Positions 16,914 to 26,340 of a stretch of 64,000 bases of DNA are shown in pieces. Below the pieces are notes generated by a model. That model saw only the letters and a list, made by a program, of their open reading frames with translations, had not been told where the DNA came from and did not search any database. Location of the stretch: contig JBDWTN010000007.1 of assembly GCA_039984955.1 (NCBI GenBank), forward strand, positions 2,488,501 through 2,552,500, read 5' to 3'. Source of the stretch: Marinobacter alexandrii. Lineage in GTDB: Bacteria; Bacteroidota; Bacteroidia; Cytophagales; Cyclobacteriaceae. A program made the position numbers and the translations under genes. How positions within the stretch are numbered: the stretch's first letter is position 1; each line of letters begins with the position of its first letter.

Positions 16914-19480
16914 TAATAATTTTTTTCAAAAAATGTGATATATGCTGATACATCTTTCGTTTTATAGAAAATATCAAAGTTATCTTCTGTGATGACAAAA
17001 ACATCAATTTTTTGTCCTTTAAACTTATTCTTTAATTCAACACTTTCCATGAATGAACTCATAAAATTGAGGGCAGTCCCCTTTCCAGGAAAAATATTGA
17101 CTAACAGCATTGATTTTTCTTCACTTAAAATGAGGTTGCCCGTTTTTAACGTTGAAAGATTTTTTTCTTCTAAAAACGTATCAATTAATGGAGGAATTGA
17201 CTCTGTGAGTTCTGATTCAAGATTATATACAATGACAAACAAATGCTTTTGATTAAAGTCCTTGATAAATCGAGCTTTCGCACTATTATATCTTTTTTGT
17301 TGAAAATTTTCTGATGCTTCAAGTAAAGACATGGCGTAAGTGTTAAGCTCACTTTCGGGGTAATTTTTAATAAATTCTCCAAGTTCAAATTGATATCTAT
17401 GGTCTTCCTCCATATGGCCAACAGTGAGAGCTCTGAGGAGGGCTATGTTGTCACTAAATTCATTATCAGGATGCTTAGCCAGTGAGCTGTCTGCAGCAAA
17501 CAAGACTTCATCAAACTTTTTGATTCTATACATTTCGTATAGATTTTTATATAGCTTTTTTAGTTGTTCACTTGTAGCAAAGCTCTCTTCTCTATAATTA
17601 GGATTGTCTACCAACTTAGCATAAATGGTTTCCGGATACTTCTTTTTAAGAATACTTCCTTTTTCAAAAGATCTGGATGCATTAGCTTCTTTATAGAGAA
17701 GATAGAGTTGATAGAGTACCTCGGGTTCATATTCCGTCTCTGGAAACCTTTTGAGTAGTTTTTCAAAGGAGTCAGCGGCATTTTCATCCTCTTCAAGCCT
17801 CAAATTATATATGTTACCAAGATTATAGAGCGCGTCTTCAATCTCATCTAGGAGTATGCGCTTATTCTCTTCTTCATACGGAACGCCCGACATTAATTTT
17901 TTTGCTTCATCCTCTGCGGATTCACTTACAGTTTCCTCACCAGTAGACTCGGATATATCTTCGGAAATTATTTTTTCCTCTTTGATTAAATTGACTGTTT
18001 CTTTATTTTTTCTTCTCCAGTGATCCTCAAGTGCACGATCACCCCATTTTCTCACAAATTCACCAGAACCTCTGCTAAGAGCATTGCTATTATTAAAATA
18101 CCAGTCAGAGCCCTTGGAAGTAGTCGTTATGATGTTTTCACCACCGTTTTGATTAATATTTCTAGCTCGATTGATTGCAACTTGTTTTTCTCTCTTTTTC
18201 TTCTCTGCAGCATTTTCTCTCTCTTTTGCAATTTCATTGGTGAGCATTGATATCACAGAATCTCTAGGCAAGGTTGCCAAATGAAGTAAGCTATCATTCT
18301 TTTGAATGACAACTACTTGTTTAACAAAATCGACAAGAATTTCTTGTCGTTCCTTGATTTCCTGATAATTTTCTTCGTCTTGCGGCATGGTAGCCACCGT
18401 GCTATCATAATAATTTTTAGCAAGGACAAAGTTTTTTAATGTGTCGTAATAAATCTTGCCTAGACTCAAGTAAGAATAAGCTTTCTGTCGGTTGTTGTTC
18501 GAGCTATTTTTGATAGAGAGCTTGTAGCTTTTGATAGCCTCATCTATGTTTCCATTTTTTAGTTCAAAACCAGCCAATTCATAATAAATCTTATCTTGGT
18601 ATTCTTTGTTTTTAGGATCCTTTAAGAGATTCCTAAAATATCGTTGAATTTTTTTTAAGTCATTTCCCTCAGCAAGTTCAGTCACTTGTGCCATGTAGAG
18701 CTTGGAGTAAAATTCTAGCTCATACGAAGGGTTGTTTTTTAATACATTTTTATAATACCTGAATGCTTCACTTTCAAAATTCAATTCATGAAAAGTCTGG
18801 CCAATAATGAAATTTATTCGAGCCTTGTCTGAAGAGGTCAACAATTCCTCTGCTTTTACCAAACTGCCCACCATTTTACTCTGATCTCCCTTTTTTTGAT
18901 AGAGATATGCGGTATTAATATGTAATCTTCTTTGATTGTCTTTATTAAGTTTTTCTTTGGCTAGATAATCTGTTACTGCAATAGCATTGTTGTATTCATC
19001 GAATTCTGTGAAACTCCTGATTAATTCCGTTAAGGCCTGATGCCTCGCATTATCATCTTCGCTATGGGTATTAACATATTTGAATGTTTCGATAGCATCG
19101 GGGAACTCCATTGCATAGTATCGAGCTTTGCCTACCAAAATATAGCTATCATCTTCCCATTTACTGTTTGGGTGTCTTTGAATCGCAATAGATGCTTTTT
19201 GAATACAATCTTCTATTTGTGTATTTAATGATGCCGATTTGATTGAGTCAAATTGTGAATAGATGGGTAATACTTTGTTGTAATTCCACTCTTGATCTTC
19301 AAATATGGAAGCTTCAATTTCCTTGATTCGCTCTTTTGCGATGAAATAGGCATTATAATGAGCCGTAAGATCATGAAATGAGCCACTGAGCGGATTGTTT
19401 TTGTAGGGAGAACAACCTGCAATCAAAACTATTAAATATGCTATAAGAATTTTCTTCAAAATGGAATTAGACTGATTCAA
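16913..19480 (-). CDS. sprE: SprE/PorW-type TPR lipoprotein of T9SS
   Basis: An 855-residue lipoprotein with lipobox LIAGC and a long series of TPR-like helical repeats (about 60-370 and 540-720), separated by a charged region (about 400-530; KERENAAEKKKREKQ). The N-terminal pattern GSFHDLTAHYNAYF followed by LPIYSQFDS resembles SprE/PorW, which helps link the T9SS outer-membrane translocon to its ring complex. There is no ATG start: TTG at 19480 or TTG at 19459 (then MKKILIAYLIVLIAGC) are the candidates, the second giving a tidier lipoprotein signal. Family call is from pattern; a different TPR lipoprotein is possible. Confidence 0.72.
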   Translation of the reverse strand: MNQSNSILKKILIAYLIVLIAGCSPYKNNPLSGSFHDLTAHYNAYFIAKERIKEIEASIFEDQEWNYNKVLPIYSQFDSIKSASLNTQIEDCIQKASIAIQRHPNSKWEDDSYILVGKARYYAMEFPDAIETFKYVNTHSEDDNARHQALTELIRSFTEFDEYNNAIAVTDYLAKEKLNKDNQRRLHINTAYLYQKKGDQSKMVGSLVKAEELLTSSDKARINFIIGQTFHELNFESEAFRYYKNVLKNNPSYELEFYSKLYMAQVTELAEGNDLKKIQRYFRNLLKDPKNKEYQDKIYYELAGFELKNGNIDEAIKSYKLSIKNSSNNNRQKAYSYLSLGKIYYDTLKNFVLAKNYYDSTVATMPQDEENYQEIKERQEILVDFVKQVVVIQKNDSLLHLATLPRDSVISMLTNEIAKERENAAEKKKREKQVAINRARNINQNGGENIITTTSKGSDWYFNNSNALSRGSGEFVRKWGDRALEDHWRRKNKETVNLIKEEKIISEDISESTGEETVSESAEDEAKKLMSGVPYEEENKRILLDEIEDALYNLGNIYNLRLEEDENAADSFEKLLKRFPETEYEPEVLYQLYLLYKEANASRSFEKGSILKKKYPETIYAKLVDNPNYREESFATSEQLKKLYKNLYEMYRIKKFDEVLFAADSSLAKHPDNEFSDNIALLRALTVGHMEEDHRYQFELGEFIKNYPESELNTYAMSLLEASENFQQKRYNSAKARFIKDFNQKHLFVIVYNLESELTESIPPLIDTFLEEKNLSTLKTGNLILSEEKSMLLVNIFPGKGTALNFMSSFMESVELKNKFKGQKIDVFVITEDNFDIFYKTKDVSAYITFFEKNY

Positions 19481-19562
19481 TAAATAACGCTCTGAAATTC
19501 AAATTGGTGTAAAGATAAAACATGAGGCGATTGCATAACTTTACCGCCTTAAATTGCAATAC

Positions 19563-20429
19563 ATGGCCGCAAGAAAGACATTAAGCAACTGGCTAACGAA
19601 TAAATACTTACTCATTATTCGTAATGAGGAGAATTTTGCCGAGAAAACTACATTTAGCTTCAATTATGCAAGGCTATTTCTCCTAATGGCCGGAATAGGA
19701 ATTCTTTTACTGACTTTGGCAGTATATCTGGTGACTGTAGCCCTAGAGCAATGGCTGGATCCACGCCATGCTCAGATGGAAGCCAATAGACAAGTACTGG
19801 AATTATCTATGACAATAGATTCTCTGGAGCAGGAAGTAAGTAATAAAAATATTTATATTGAAAATGTACGCAGGGTCATTGCGGGAGAGCAGATAGATCA
19901 AAGTGAAGAAATAAGCCTTGAGTCTGACTTGCAACCTGCGGAGTTGAAACAAACTATACAGCCTTTAGATTCTCAATTTCGTGCTGAATTTGAGGATTCT
20001 GAATTAGCCGATATCACGGCGCTCCCTATTGCTGTTTCTTCCAATGTGTATGAGCTAAGGGATATTTATTTATTCAGTCCATTAGATGGAATAATTACAG
20101 ATGGATTTAATCCGAAAACCGATCATTATGGCATTGATATGGTAGCTCAAGAAAATGAGCCCGTTAGATCGGTGGCAGATGGAGTTGTGATTATGTCTTC
20201 TTGGACACTTGATGGAGGGTATATATTAGCAATTCAGCATCCAGGCAATTTAATTTCGGTTTACAAGCACAATTCGGAATTATTTAAAAACGTTGGTAAT
20301 TTTGTAGCCGCTGGGGAAGTAGTGGCCACAATAGGAAATACGGGCGAACTTACTTCTGGGCCTCATTTGCATTTGGAATTGTGGCACAATGGCAACCCTG
20401 TAAATCCTCAGGAGTATATTGCACTATAA
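19563..20429 (+). CDS. M23 family metallopeptidase (LytM), membrane-anchored
   Basis: A 288-residue protein with a cytoplasmic N-terminus, one transmembrane helix (about residues 42-62), a coiled linker (about 75-110) and a periplasmic M23/LytM domain (about 175-285). The zinc motifs are intact: HYGID and GPHLHLELWH, so a working peptidoglycan endopeptidase is expected. The ATG at 19563 is preferred to an in-frame TTG three codons before. A bactofilin gene follows 9 bases downstream; bactofilin with M23 peptidase is a recurring pair in cell-shape control. Divergent from sprE. Confidence 0.92.
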   Translation: MAARKTLSNWLTNKYLLIIRNEENFAEKTTFSFNYARLFLLMAGIGILLLTLAVYLVTVALEQWLDPRHAQMEANRQVLELSMTIDSLEQEVSNKNIYIENVRRVIAGEQIDQSEEISLESDLQPAELKQTIQPLDSQFRAEFEDSELADITALPIAVSSNVYELRDIYLFSPLDGIITDGFNPKTDHYGIDMVAQENEPVRSVADGVVIMSSWTLDGGYILAIQHPGNLISVYKHNSELFKNVGNFVAAGEVVATIGNTGELTSGPHLHLELWHNGNPVNPQEYIAL

Positions 20430-20438
20430 AATCATGCT

Positions 20439-20852
20439 ATGTTGAACAAGAATCAAAAAGAAGTAGAAGAGTTGAGTAACTCAAGTAATATAATTGGGAA
20501 AGGCACGATTGTAAATGGAAGTATCGAAACTTTTGGAAATATTCGTGTAGAAGGCAAAGTGGTAGGAGATATTAAGACTAAATCAAAAGCAGCTTTTGGA
20601 CACTCGTCTCAAGTAGATGGAAGCGTGCTGGCACAGAATGCCGAGGTTGCAGGACATATTACTGGCACCATTGAAGTTACCGAGCAATTGGTTTTGAAAG
20701 CAACGGCTACAATAGACGGAGATATTATCACAAACAAGCTTTTGGTTGAGTCTGGCGCCACTTTCAACGGAAAATGTAAAATGGGCGTAAAAAGTAAGGA
20801 GATCAAAATTGGGAAGCTCGAAGACACAGAACAACAAGCCCTCAAAGCTTAA
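20439..20852 (+). CDS. bactofilin (polymer-forming cytoskeletal protein)
   Basis: A 137-residue protein with a central right-handed beta-helix of the bactofilin family (about residues 18-115), seen as repeating short hydrophobic strands: IIGKGTIVNGSIETFGNIRVEG, broken here by glycine turns, then GSVLAQNAEVAGHITG. Bactofilins polymerise without nucleotide at the inner membrane and place cell-wall enzymes; the M23 peptidase just upstream is the likely partner. Its 3' end overlaps the proposed atpZ start by 44 bases. Confidence 0.92.
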   Translation: MLNKNQKEVEELSNSSNIIGKGTIVNGSIETFGNIRVEGKVVGDIKTKSKAAFGHSSQVDGSVLAQNAEVAGHITGTIEVTEQLVLKATATIDGDIITNKLLVESGATFNGKCKMGVKSKEIKIGKLEDTEQQALKA

Positions 20853-21051
20853 TCAATCAGACCCAGCACCTGAGAAGAGGCCTTTCATGCGATTTTATGC
20901 ACTAGCATTTGAGATGGTGATATTAAATCTCGCGCTAATTCTGGGAGGATATTACTTGGACAATTATTTAGGATCTAGCCCAATAGCTATATTGATTGGA
21001 ACTTTCCTAGCAATGGCGGGCACTATTTGGCTACTTTTAAAATTCCTTTAA
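20809..21051 (+). CDS. atpZ: AtpZ/AtpI-family ATP synthase accessory membrane protein
   Basis: An 80-residue protein (from TTG 20809) with two membrane helices: about 30-50 (LAFEMVILNLALILGGYYLD) and about 57-78. The glycine-rich helices joined by DNYLG are typical of AtpZ/ATP synthase protein I-like subunits placed before atpB. The start is uncertain: TTG 20809 overlaps bactofilin by 44 bases and gives a polar N-terminal tail, while ATG 20887 would give 54 residues. The family usually has a short polar tail, favouring the longer form. Its stop overlaps the next start in TAATG. Confidence 0.75.
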   Translation: MGSSKTQNNKPSKLNQSDPAPEKRPFMRFYALAFEMVILNLALILGGYYLDNYLGSSPIAILIGTFLAMAGTIWLLLKFL

Positions 21052-21398
21052 TGAAAAAATGGATTGCCTTAGGTGCGATAGCAATTTTATTGCTTGTATT
21101 AGGCTATTTCTTTGAAGAAGAATTAGCGCTGCACTCATCTTTCCAAGTGATGATTTTTTTCTTTGTCAGTCAAGCATTTGTGCTTTTTCGAATAGACCAT
21201 TGGGCGCCAAAAGAATGGTCAGTACAGATGTCCATGGTTAAGATTGTCATCAGACTTTTGTCATCATTGGTTTTCATCCTTATCCTTATTTATTCACAAT
21301 CGGATCACTTTAATCTGGTAGTACAATTTATTGTCCTCTATTTGGTATTCATGATCTTTGAAATAGTTACGTCATTGACTAACTTGCGCCGAAATTGA
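21051..21398 (+). CDS. small four-helix membrane protein in the ATP synthase operon
   Basis: A 115-residue protein starting at ATG 21051, coupled by one base to atpZ, and ending 18 bases before atpB. Four hydrophobic helices are visible (about 5-22, 30-50, 62-82, 88-108), joined by short polar loops (FRIDHWAPKEWSVQMS). Four-helix topology and position are those of AtpI, the c-ring assembly factor, but I see no clear sequence similarity. An AtpI-like role is inference from place and shape. Confidence 0.65.
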   Translation: MKKWIALGAIAILLLVLGYFFEEELALHSSFQVMIFFFVSQAFVLFRIDHWAPKEWSVQMSMVKIVIRLLSSLVFILILIYSQSDHFNLVVQFIVLYLVFMIFEIVTSLTNLRRN

Positions 21399-21416
21399 GG
21401 AACGAACGAATATCCG

Positions 21417-22460
21417 ATGAAAATAGGCTCTATGTTGAAGCGATCTAACTTTCTGAGAATCAACAAGTTTTTAGCAATATTACTGCTCGTAATGCCTAGT
21501 ATGGTTTGGGCTGGGGGCGGTTCTGAAAAGGAAGGAGAAAAATTTGACCCTAGTGAGTTAATTAATCACCACATCTCTGATTCCCATGTATGGGAAATTT
21601 ATCATGGTCTCACCGTTCATCTACCAATAATTGTATACACAAAAGAAAAAGGAATAGATGTTTTTTCATCGCATCATTTTTTTGATGAGAACCATGAGCT
21701 AGTTAGTTACAATGGCTATATCATGGATCATGATCATATCAATTTAGAAAGTGGAGGCCATGTTTTTGATATATCTATTACAAAAAACGTTCTATTTCTA
21801 TTCATAGACGCGTCGCTTTTACTTCTAGTCTTTTTAGCCGTAGCTAGAGGATACAAGAAAAATGTAGGCAGAGCGCCGAAAGGAATTCAGTCATTATTTG
21901 AACCAATCATTCTCTTTATCAGAGATGATATAGCTAAAGAAAACATTGGACCAAAGTATGAGAAGTTCATGCCATTTATGCTTACAGTTTTCTTTTTCAT
22001 ATGGTTTGGGAACTTACTTGGACTATTGCCAGGTGCAGCAAATCTCACTGGTAATATTTCTGTGACATTGACACTTGCCGTAATAACATTGTTAATAACA
22101 ACTTTTTCTGGAAGAAAGACATACTGGCTTCATATCGTGGATCCTTTGGGAAAATCTATGCCATGGGCCGGAAAGATCTTACTTTATCTTATACTTTGGC
22201 CGGTAGAAATCATTGGGATTTTTACTAAGCCATTTTCATTGATGATTCGACTATTTGCAAACATCACTGCAGGACACATTCTGATACTTAGTATTATCAG
22301 CTTGGCCTTCATTTTTGAAAGCTTAACGATCGGTGTAGTAGGGGCTGTTTTTGCAACTGTTATGAATATGTTAGAACTTTTCGTGGCAGTACTACAAGCG
22401 TACGTTTTTACGCTTTTATCTGCTTTGTATTTTGGACAAGCAGTAGAAGAGCATCATTAA
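21417..22460 (+). CDS. atpB: F0F1 ATP synthase subunit a
   Basis: A 347-residue F0 subunit a. An N-terminal signal-like segment (about 12-32) and a roughly 90-residue extracytoplasmic extension rich in His and Asp (SHHFFDENHE) precede the membrane core, an arrangement usual in Bacteroidota. The half-channel arginine lies in SLMIRLFANITAGH, and the last helix is VLQAYVFTLLSALYF. It forms the proton half-channels against the c-ring. Followed 37 bases later by atpE. Confidence 0.95.
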   Translation: MKIGSMLKRSNFLRINKFLAILLLVMPSMVWAGGGSEKEGEKFDPSELINHHISDSHVWEIYHGLTVHLPIIVYTKEKGIDVFSSHHFFDENHELVSYNGYIMDHDHINLESGGHVFDISITKNVLFLFIDASLLLLVFLAVARGYKKNVGRAPKGIQSLFEPIILFIRDDIAKENIGPKYEKFMPFMLTVFFFIWFGNLLGLLPGAANLTGNISVTLTLAVITLLITTFSGRKTYWLHIVDPLGKSMPWAGKILLYLILWPVEIIGIFTKPFSLMIRLFANITAGHILILSIISLAFIFESLTIGVVGAVFATVMNMLELFVAVLQAYVFTLLSALYFGQAVEEHH

Positions 22461-22491
22461 TTTAGAAACTAATTTTTTAAACTATAAATAA

Positions 22492-22701
<210 letters not shown>

Positions 22702-22714
22702 TCCTTATTCAAAT

Positions 22715-22746
22715 CTGGCTATGACCACATTAGGTGGCATGGCCAG
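22715..22746 (+). promoter_or_regulatory. intercistronic hairpin between atpE and atpF
   Basis: CTGGCTATG plus CCAC on the left arm pairs with GTGG plus CATGGCCAG on the right: 13 pairs (one G-U) with one bulged A and a 5-base loop, followed by the T-rich GTTTATTT. It lies 13 bases after the atpE stop and 36 bases before the atpF GTG. It could be a leaky terminator or a 3'-end stabiliser that raises subunit c over the other subunits, which the c-ring needs in many copies. The role is inferred. Confidence 0.6.
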
Positions 22747-22782
22747 GTTTATTTAGACATTTACATTTAAAAAATATATACA

Positions 22783-23277
22783 GTGGCATTAGTTACCCCA
22801 GACATAGGATTGATCATTTGGCAACTGATCATATTTGGAATTGTACTTTTTATTCTTCGTGCTTTCGTATGGAGACCTATATTAAGTGCACTGAAAGCTC
22901 GTGAACATCAAATTGAAGATTCACTTAGAGCTGCAGACAATGCGAAAGTTGAGATGGAGCAAATCAAAGCTGACAATGAGTACCTCCTTCAAGAGGCCAG
23001 AATTGAGCGAGATGCCATTTTAAAAGAAGCTAAGGAAGAATCTGTTCATATTGTAGAACATGCCAAAGCGGAGACATCAGATATTACCTCTAAAATGATT
23101 CAGGATGCTAGGGAAGCAATTGAAGTTGAAAAGAAAGCAGCCCTTACAGAAGTAAAGGATTTGGTGGCAACACTATCATTGGAGATTGCTGAAAAGGTGC
23201 TCAGAGAAAAGCTTTCTGATGACAAGTCTCAAAAAGCTTTGGTTGATAAGTTTATCAAGGACGTAAAAGTTAACTAA
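22783..23277 (+). CDS. atpF: F0F1 ATP synthase subunit b
   Basis: A 164-residue stator subunit starting with GTG (22783; no ATG is suitable). One N-terminal membrane helix (LIIWQLIIFGIVLFILRAFVW, broken by none, about residues 8-28) is followed by RPILSALKAREHQI and a long charged coiled coil to the end. It holds F1 to subunit a. The 81-base gap after atpE, containing the hairpin, is the largest in the atp block. Two bases separate it from atpH. Confidence 0.95.
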   Translation: MALVTPDIGLIIWQLIIFGIVLFILRAFVWRPILSALKAREHQIEDSLRAADNAKVEMEQIKADNEYLLQEARIERDAILKEAKEESVHIVEHAKAETSDITSKMIQDAREAIEVEKKAALTEVKDLVATLSLEIAEKVLREKLSDDKSQKALVDKFIKDVKVN

Positions 23278-23279
23278 GA

Positions 23280-23816
23280 ATGTCAATAGGCAGAATAGCA
23301 ACGAGATATGCCAAGCCAATACTAGAATTGGCCGAAGAGATGAAAGTGGTTGATAAGGTGAAAGCGGACATGGAAGCTTTTTCTAATGTATGCGAGGAGA
23401 GTAGAGATTTTGCATTGATGCTAAAAAGCCCAATCATTCCGCATCAGAGAAAAGGAGAAATTTTGAAGAAAATATTTACGGGTAAAGTAAATGACTTAAC
23501 TCTTCAAGCTTTTGATGTTATTACTCGCAAGAATCGAGAAAATCTTTTAGAAGATATTGCTGAAGAATTTCTTCATCTATACAATGTTCAGAAAGGTTTT
23601 GAAGAGGTCTCCGTAACAACGAGTATCAAGTTGGATGCTGACATGAGAAAAGCATTTGAAAAACTAGCAAAAGAAATTACAGGTAAAGAACCTATTCTGA
23701 AGGAGAAAGTAGACTCTGAAATTGTAGGAGGTTACATTATGCGACTTGGCGATCGTCAGCTTGATGAGAGCATAAGCGGGCAGTTAAAAGATTTAAAACT
23801 TAAGTTTTCAAAATAA
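23280..23816 (+). CDS. atpH: F0F1 ATP synthase subunit delta
   Basis: A 178-residue OSCP/delta subunit. The N-terminal helical domain starts ATRYAKPILELAEEM; the C-terminal domain has the signature VDSEIVGGYIMRLGDRQLDE. It links the top of the alpha3-beta3 head to the b stalk. Position between atpF and atpA is standard. Start ATG 23280 is 2 bases after the atpF stop. Confidence 0.95.
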   Translation: MSIGRIATRYAKPILELAEEMKVVDKVKADMEAFSNVCEESRDFALMLKSPIIPHQRKGEILKKIFTGKVNDLTLQAFDVITRKNRENLLEDIAEEFLHLYNVQKGFEEVSVTTSIKLDADMRKAFEKLAKEITGKEPILKEKVDSEIVGGYIMRLGDRQLDESISGQLKDLKLKFSK

Positions 23817-23850
23817 TAACATTAAGCCGACAGGCTAAACAGATAAAATT

Positions 23851-25431
23851 ATGGCACAAGTAAGACCTGATGAGGTTTCAGCAATTTTAAGAGAGCAGCT
23901 GTCCAATCATAAAACAGAAGCTGAACTTGAAGAAGTGGGTACTGTACTACAGGTAGGTGATGGTGTAGCCAGAATCTACGGACTAAGAAATGCACAAGCT
24001 GGAGAACTTTTAGAATTTGAAAACGGACTAAACGCGCTTGTTTTAAATCTTGAAGAAGATAACGTTGGAGCGGTATTGCTAGGAGATTCTAGTGATGTAA
24101 ATGAGGGCGATACGGTTAAAAGAACTGGTAAAATCGCTTCCATCCAAACAGGTGATGGTATGTGTGGAAGAGTCGTCGATACATTAGGCAAACCGATTGA
24201 TGGAAAAGGACCAATCCAAGGTGAGCTGTTCGAAATGCCACTTGAAAGAAAAGCACCAGGAGTAATCTTCAGAGAGCCAGTAAGTGAACCTCTTCAAACA
24301 GGTATTACTGCCATAGATTCGATGATCCCTGTAGGAAGAGGTCAGCGAGAGTTGGTGATTGGTGATCGTCAGACTGGAAAAACAGCTGTCGTTATCGATA
24401 CCATTATTAACCAAAAAGAATTTTACGATAAAGGAGAACCTGTATTCTGTATCTATGTTGCTATCGGTCAGAAAGCATCAACAGTAGCAGGGATCGTAGC
24501 TCAACTTGAAAAAGCAGGAGCGATGGATTATACGGTGATTGTAAATGCATCTGCTTCAGATCCTGCCCCAATGCAATTCTTCGCCCCATTTACAGGTGCA
24601 GCTATTGGGGAATATTTCAGAGATACAGGACGTCCAGCATTGGTTGTTTATGATGATTTATCTAAACAGGCAGTTTCATACAGAGAAGTCTCTCTTCTTC
24701 TAAGAAGACCTCCTGGACGTGAAGCATATCCAGGTGATGTATTCTACCTTCACTCAAGACTCTTAGAGCGTGCAGCGAAAGTTATTAATGACGATTCTAT
24801 TGCAAGCCAAATGAATGACCTTCCTCCTTCATTGAAAGGAAAAGTTAAGGGGGGTGGATCATTGACTGCTCTTCCAATCATTGAAACACAAGCTGGCGAT
24901 GTATCTGCATATATTCCAACTAACGTAATTTCAATTACAGATGGCCAGATCTTCTTGGAAACCAATCTATTTAACTCAGGCATTAGACCGGCGATTAACG
25001 TAGGTATTTCCGTATCTCGAGTGGGAGGTAACGCACAGATCAAATCAATGAAGAAAGTATCTGGTACATTGAAGCTTGATCAAGCTCAATTCCGTGAACT
25101 TGAAGCATTTGCCAAGTTTGGTTCCGATCTTGATGCGGCCACACAAAGAACGATTGATAGAGGCAGAAAAAATCAAGAGATTCTGAAGCAGCCACAATTC
25201 TCTCCAGTACCAGTTGAGGAACAAGTAGCTACAATTTATGCATCTACAAAAGGATTCCTTGATCCAGTACCTGTTAATCAAGCACGTGAGTTTCAAACTG
25301 AATTCATCAACGCGATGAGAACAACCGGTAAGGACGCTTTAGCAGATTTCAAAGCAGGTAAGCTAAGTGAAGAGGCGGTCTCTAAGACAGAAGAAATTGC
25401 TAAGGATATTGCATCAAGATTTAAGAAGTAA
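23851..25431 (+). CDS. atpA: F0F1 ATP synthase subunit alpha
   Basis: A 526-residue F1 alpha subunit. Beta-barrel N-domain (to about 95), nucleotide-binding domain with the P-loop GDRQTGKT (about 172-179), the alpha signature [14 protein letters not shown], and a C-terminal helical domain. Alpha carries non-catalytic nucleotide sites and the arginine finger in the VSRVGG region. Length is normal. atpD (beta) and atpC (epsilon) are not in this window, a split usual in Bacteroidota. Confidence 0.97.
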   Translation: MAQVRPDEVSAILREQLSNHKTEAELEEVGTVLQVGDGVARIYGLRNAQAGELLEFENGLNALVLNLEEDNVGAVLLGDSSDVNEGDTVKRTGKIASIQTGDGMCGRVVDTLGKPIDGKGPIQGELFEMPLERKAPGVIFREPVSEPLQTGITAIDSMIPVGRGQRELVIGDRQTGKTAVVIDTIINQKEFYDKGEPVFCIYVAIGQKASTVAGIVAQLEKAGAMDYTVIVNASASDPAPMQFFAPFTGAAIGEYFRDTGRPALVVYDDLSKQAVSYREVSLLLRRPPGREAYPGDVFYLHSRLLERAAKVINDDSIASQMNDLPPSLKGKVKGGGSLTALPIIETQAGDVSAYIPTNVISITDGQIFLETNLFNSGIRPAINVGISVSRVGGNAQIKSMKKVSGTLKLDQAQFRELEAFAKFGSDLDAATQRTIDRGRKNQEILKQPQFSPVPVEEQVATIYASTKGFLDPVPVNQAREFQTEFINAMRTTGKDALADFKAGKLSEEAVSKTEEIAKDIASRFKK

Positions 25432-25449
25432 ATAAGATAAGAAAATAGG

Positions 25450-26340
25450 ATGGCCAATCTTAAAGAGGTAAAGGGTAGGATTCAGTCAGTTGTATCAACA
25501 CAGCAGATCACCAAAGCTATGAAAATGGTGGCGGCTGCAAAGTTGAGAAGAGCACAAGATCGTATCATTCAAATGAGGCCATATTCTCAAAAACTTTCTG
25601 AAATTATTCAGAATGTTTCTGCCGGAGATTCTGATTCTGGAGATAATCCATATTCAGAAGAAAGGACAATCGATCGTGTATTGATTGTTGTGGTTTCCTC
25701 TGACAGAGGATTGTGTGGAGCGTTTAATAGCAGTGTATTCAAAGGGGTGAAATCGTTAGTTGCAGAGCATTACAGCGATTTAGAGGCTACTGGGAATTTG
25801 GAAATTTTGCCAATAGGTAAGAAGGCATTTGAACATTTCGCTAAGAGGAAATACAAAGTGATTGACACATATTCTAACTTGATTGAGAAGTTGAATTTTG
25901 CCGATGCAAAGGAGGCTGCAGAAATGGTAATGACCAATTTTGTTAGCAACAAATATGACAGGGTAGATATTGTTTATAATGAGTTCAAAAACGTTGCTAC
26001 GCAAAATGTAAAAAAAGAACAATTTCTGCCAATCAAAGAAGTTGTGGTTGAAGAGAGTGAAGAAGTGTTTGCTCCTGTAGATTATTTATATGAGCCATCT
26101 AAAGATTTTATCTTTAATGAGCTTGTTCCGAAATCTTTAAAGATTCAGTTTTACAAAACATTGTTGGAATCAAATGCATCAGAGCATGGAGCTCGAATGA
26201 CGGCAATGGATAAGGCAACAGAGAATGCAGATGAGCTTCTCAAAGAACTACGATTAACTTATAATAGAACTCGACAAGCCGCTATTACTAAGGAAATTCT
26301 TGAAATAGTAGGTGGAGCTGAAGCATTGGCTCAGGCGTAA
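25450..26340 (+). CDS. atpG: F0F1 ATP synthase subunit gamma
   Basis: A 296-residue central shaft subunit. N-terminal helix ANLKEVKGRIQSVVSTQQIT and C-terminal helix with YNRTRQAAITKEILEIVGG form the antiparallel coiled coil; the middle Rossmann-like domain has SSDRGLCGAFNS. The stop overlaps the ATG of the next gene (TAATG), so a membrane enzyme-like gene is translationally coupled to it. Confidence 0.96.
   Translation: MANLKEVKGRIQSVVSTQQITKAMKMVAAAKLRRAQDRIIQMRPYSQKLSEIIQNVSAGDSDSGDNPYSEERTIDRVLIVVVSSDRGLCGAFNSSVFKGVKSLVAEHYSDLEATGNLEILPIGKKAFEHFAKRKYKVIDTYSNLIEKLNFADAKEAAEMVMTNFVSNKYDRVDIVYNEFKNVATQNVKKEQFLPIKEVVVEESEEVFAPVDYLYEPSKDFIFNELVPKSLKIQFYKTLLESNASEHGARMTAMDKATENADELLKELRLTYNRTRQAAITKEILEIVGGAEALAQA

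Noticed and set aside
19510-19543. Divergent promoter pair TATCTTTA (minus) and TAACTTTA (plus) between sprE and the M23 gene
   Set aside because: Each differs from TAnnTTTG at the last base and neither has a -33 TTTG at the usual spacing.
23826-23840. AGCC-GACA-GGCT hairpin between atpH and atpA
   Set aside because: Only four base pairs and no T run; likely chance.
24750-25043. 97-residue open frame on the minus strand inside atpA
   Set aside because: Lies wholly within atpA, with shadow-type composition and no start context; same reasoning for similar frames in gltB (61689-61994) and the 7TM kinase (28291-28632).
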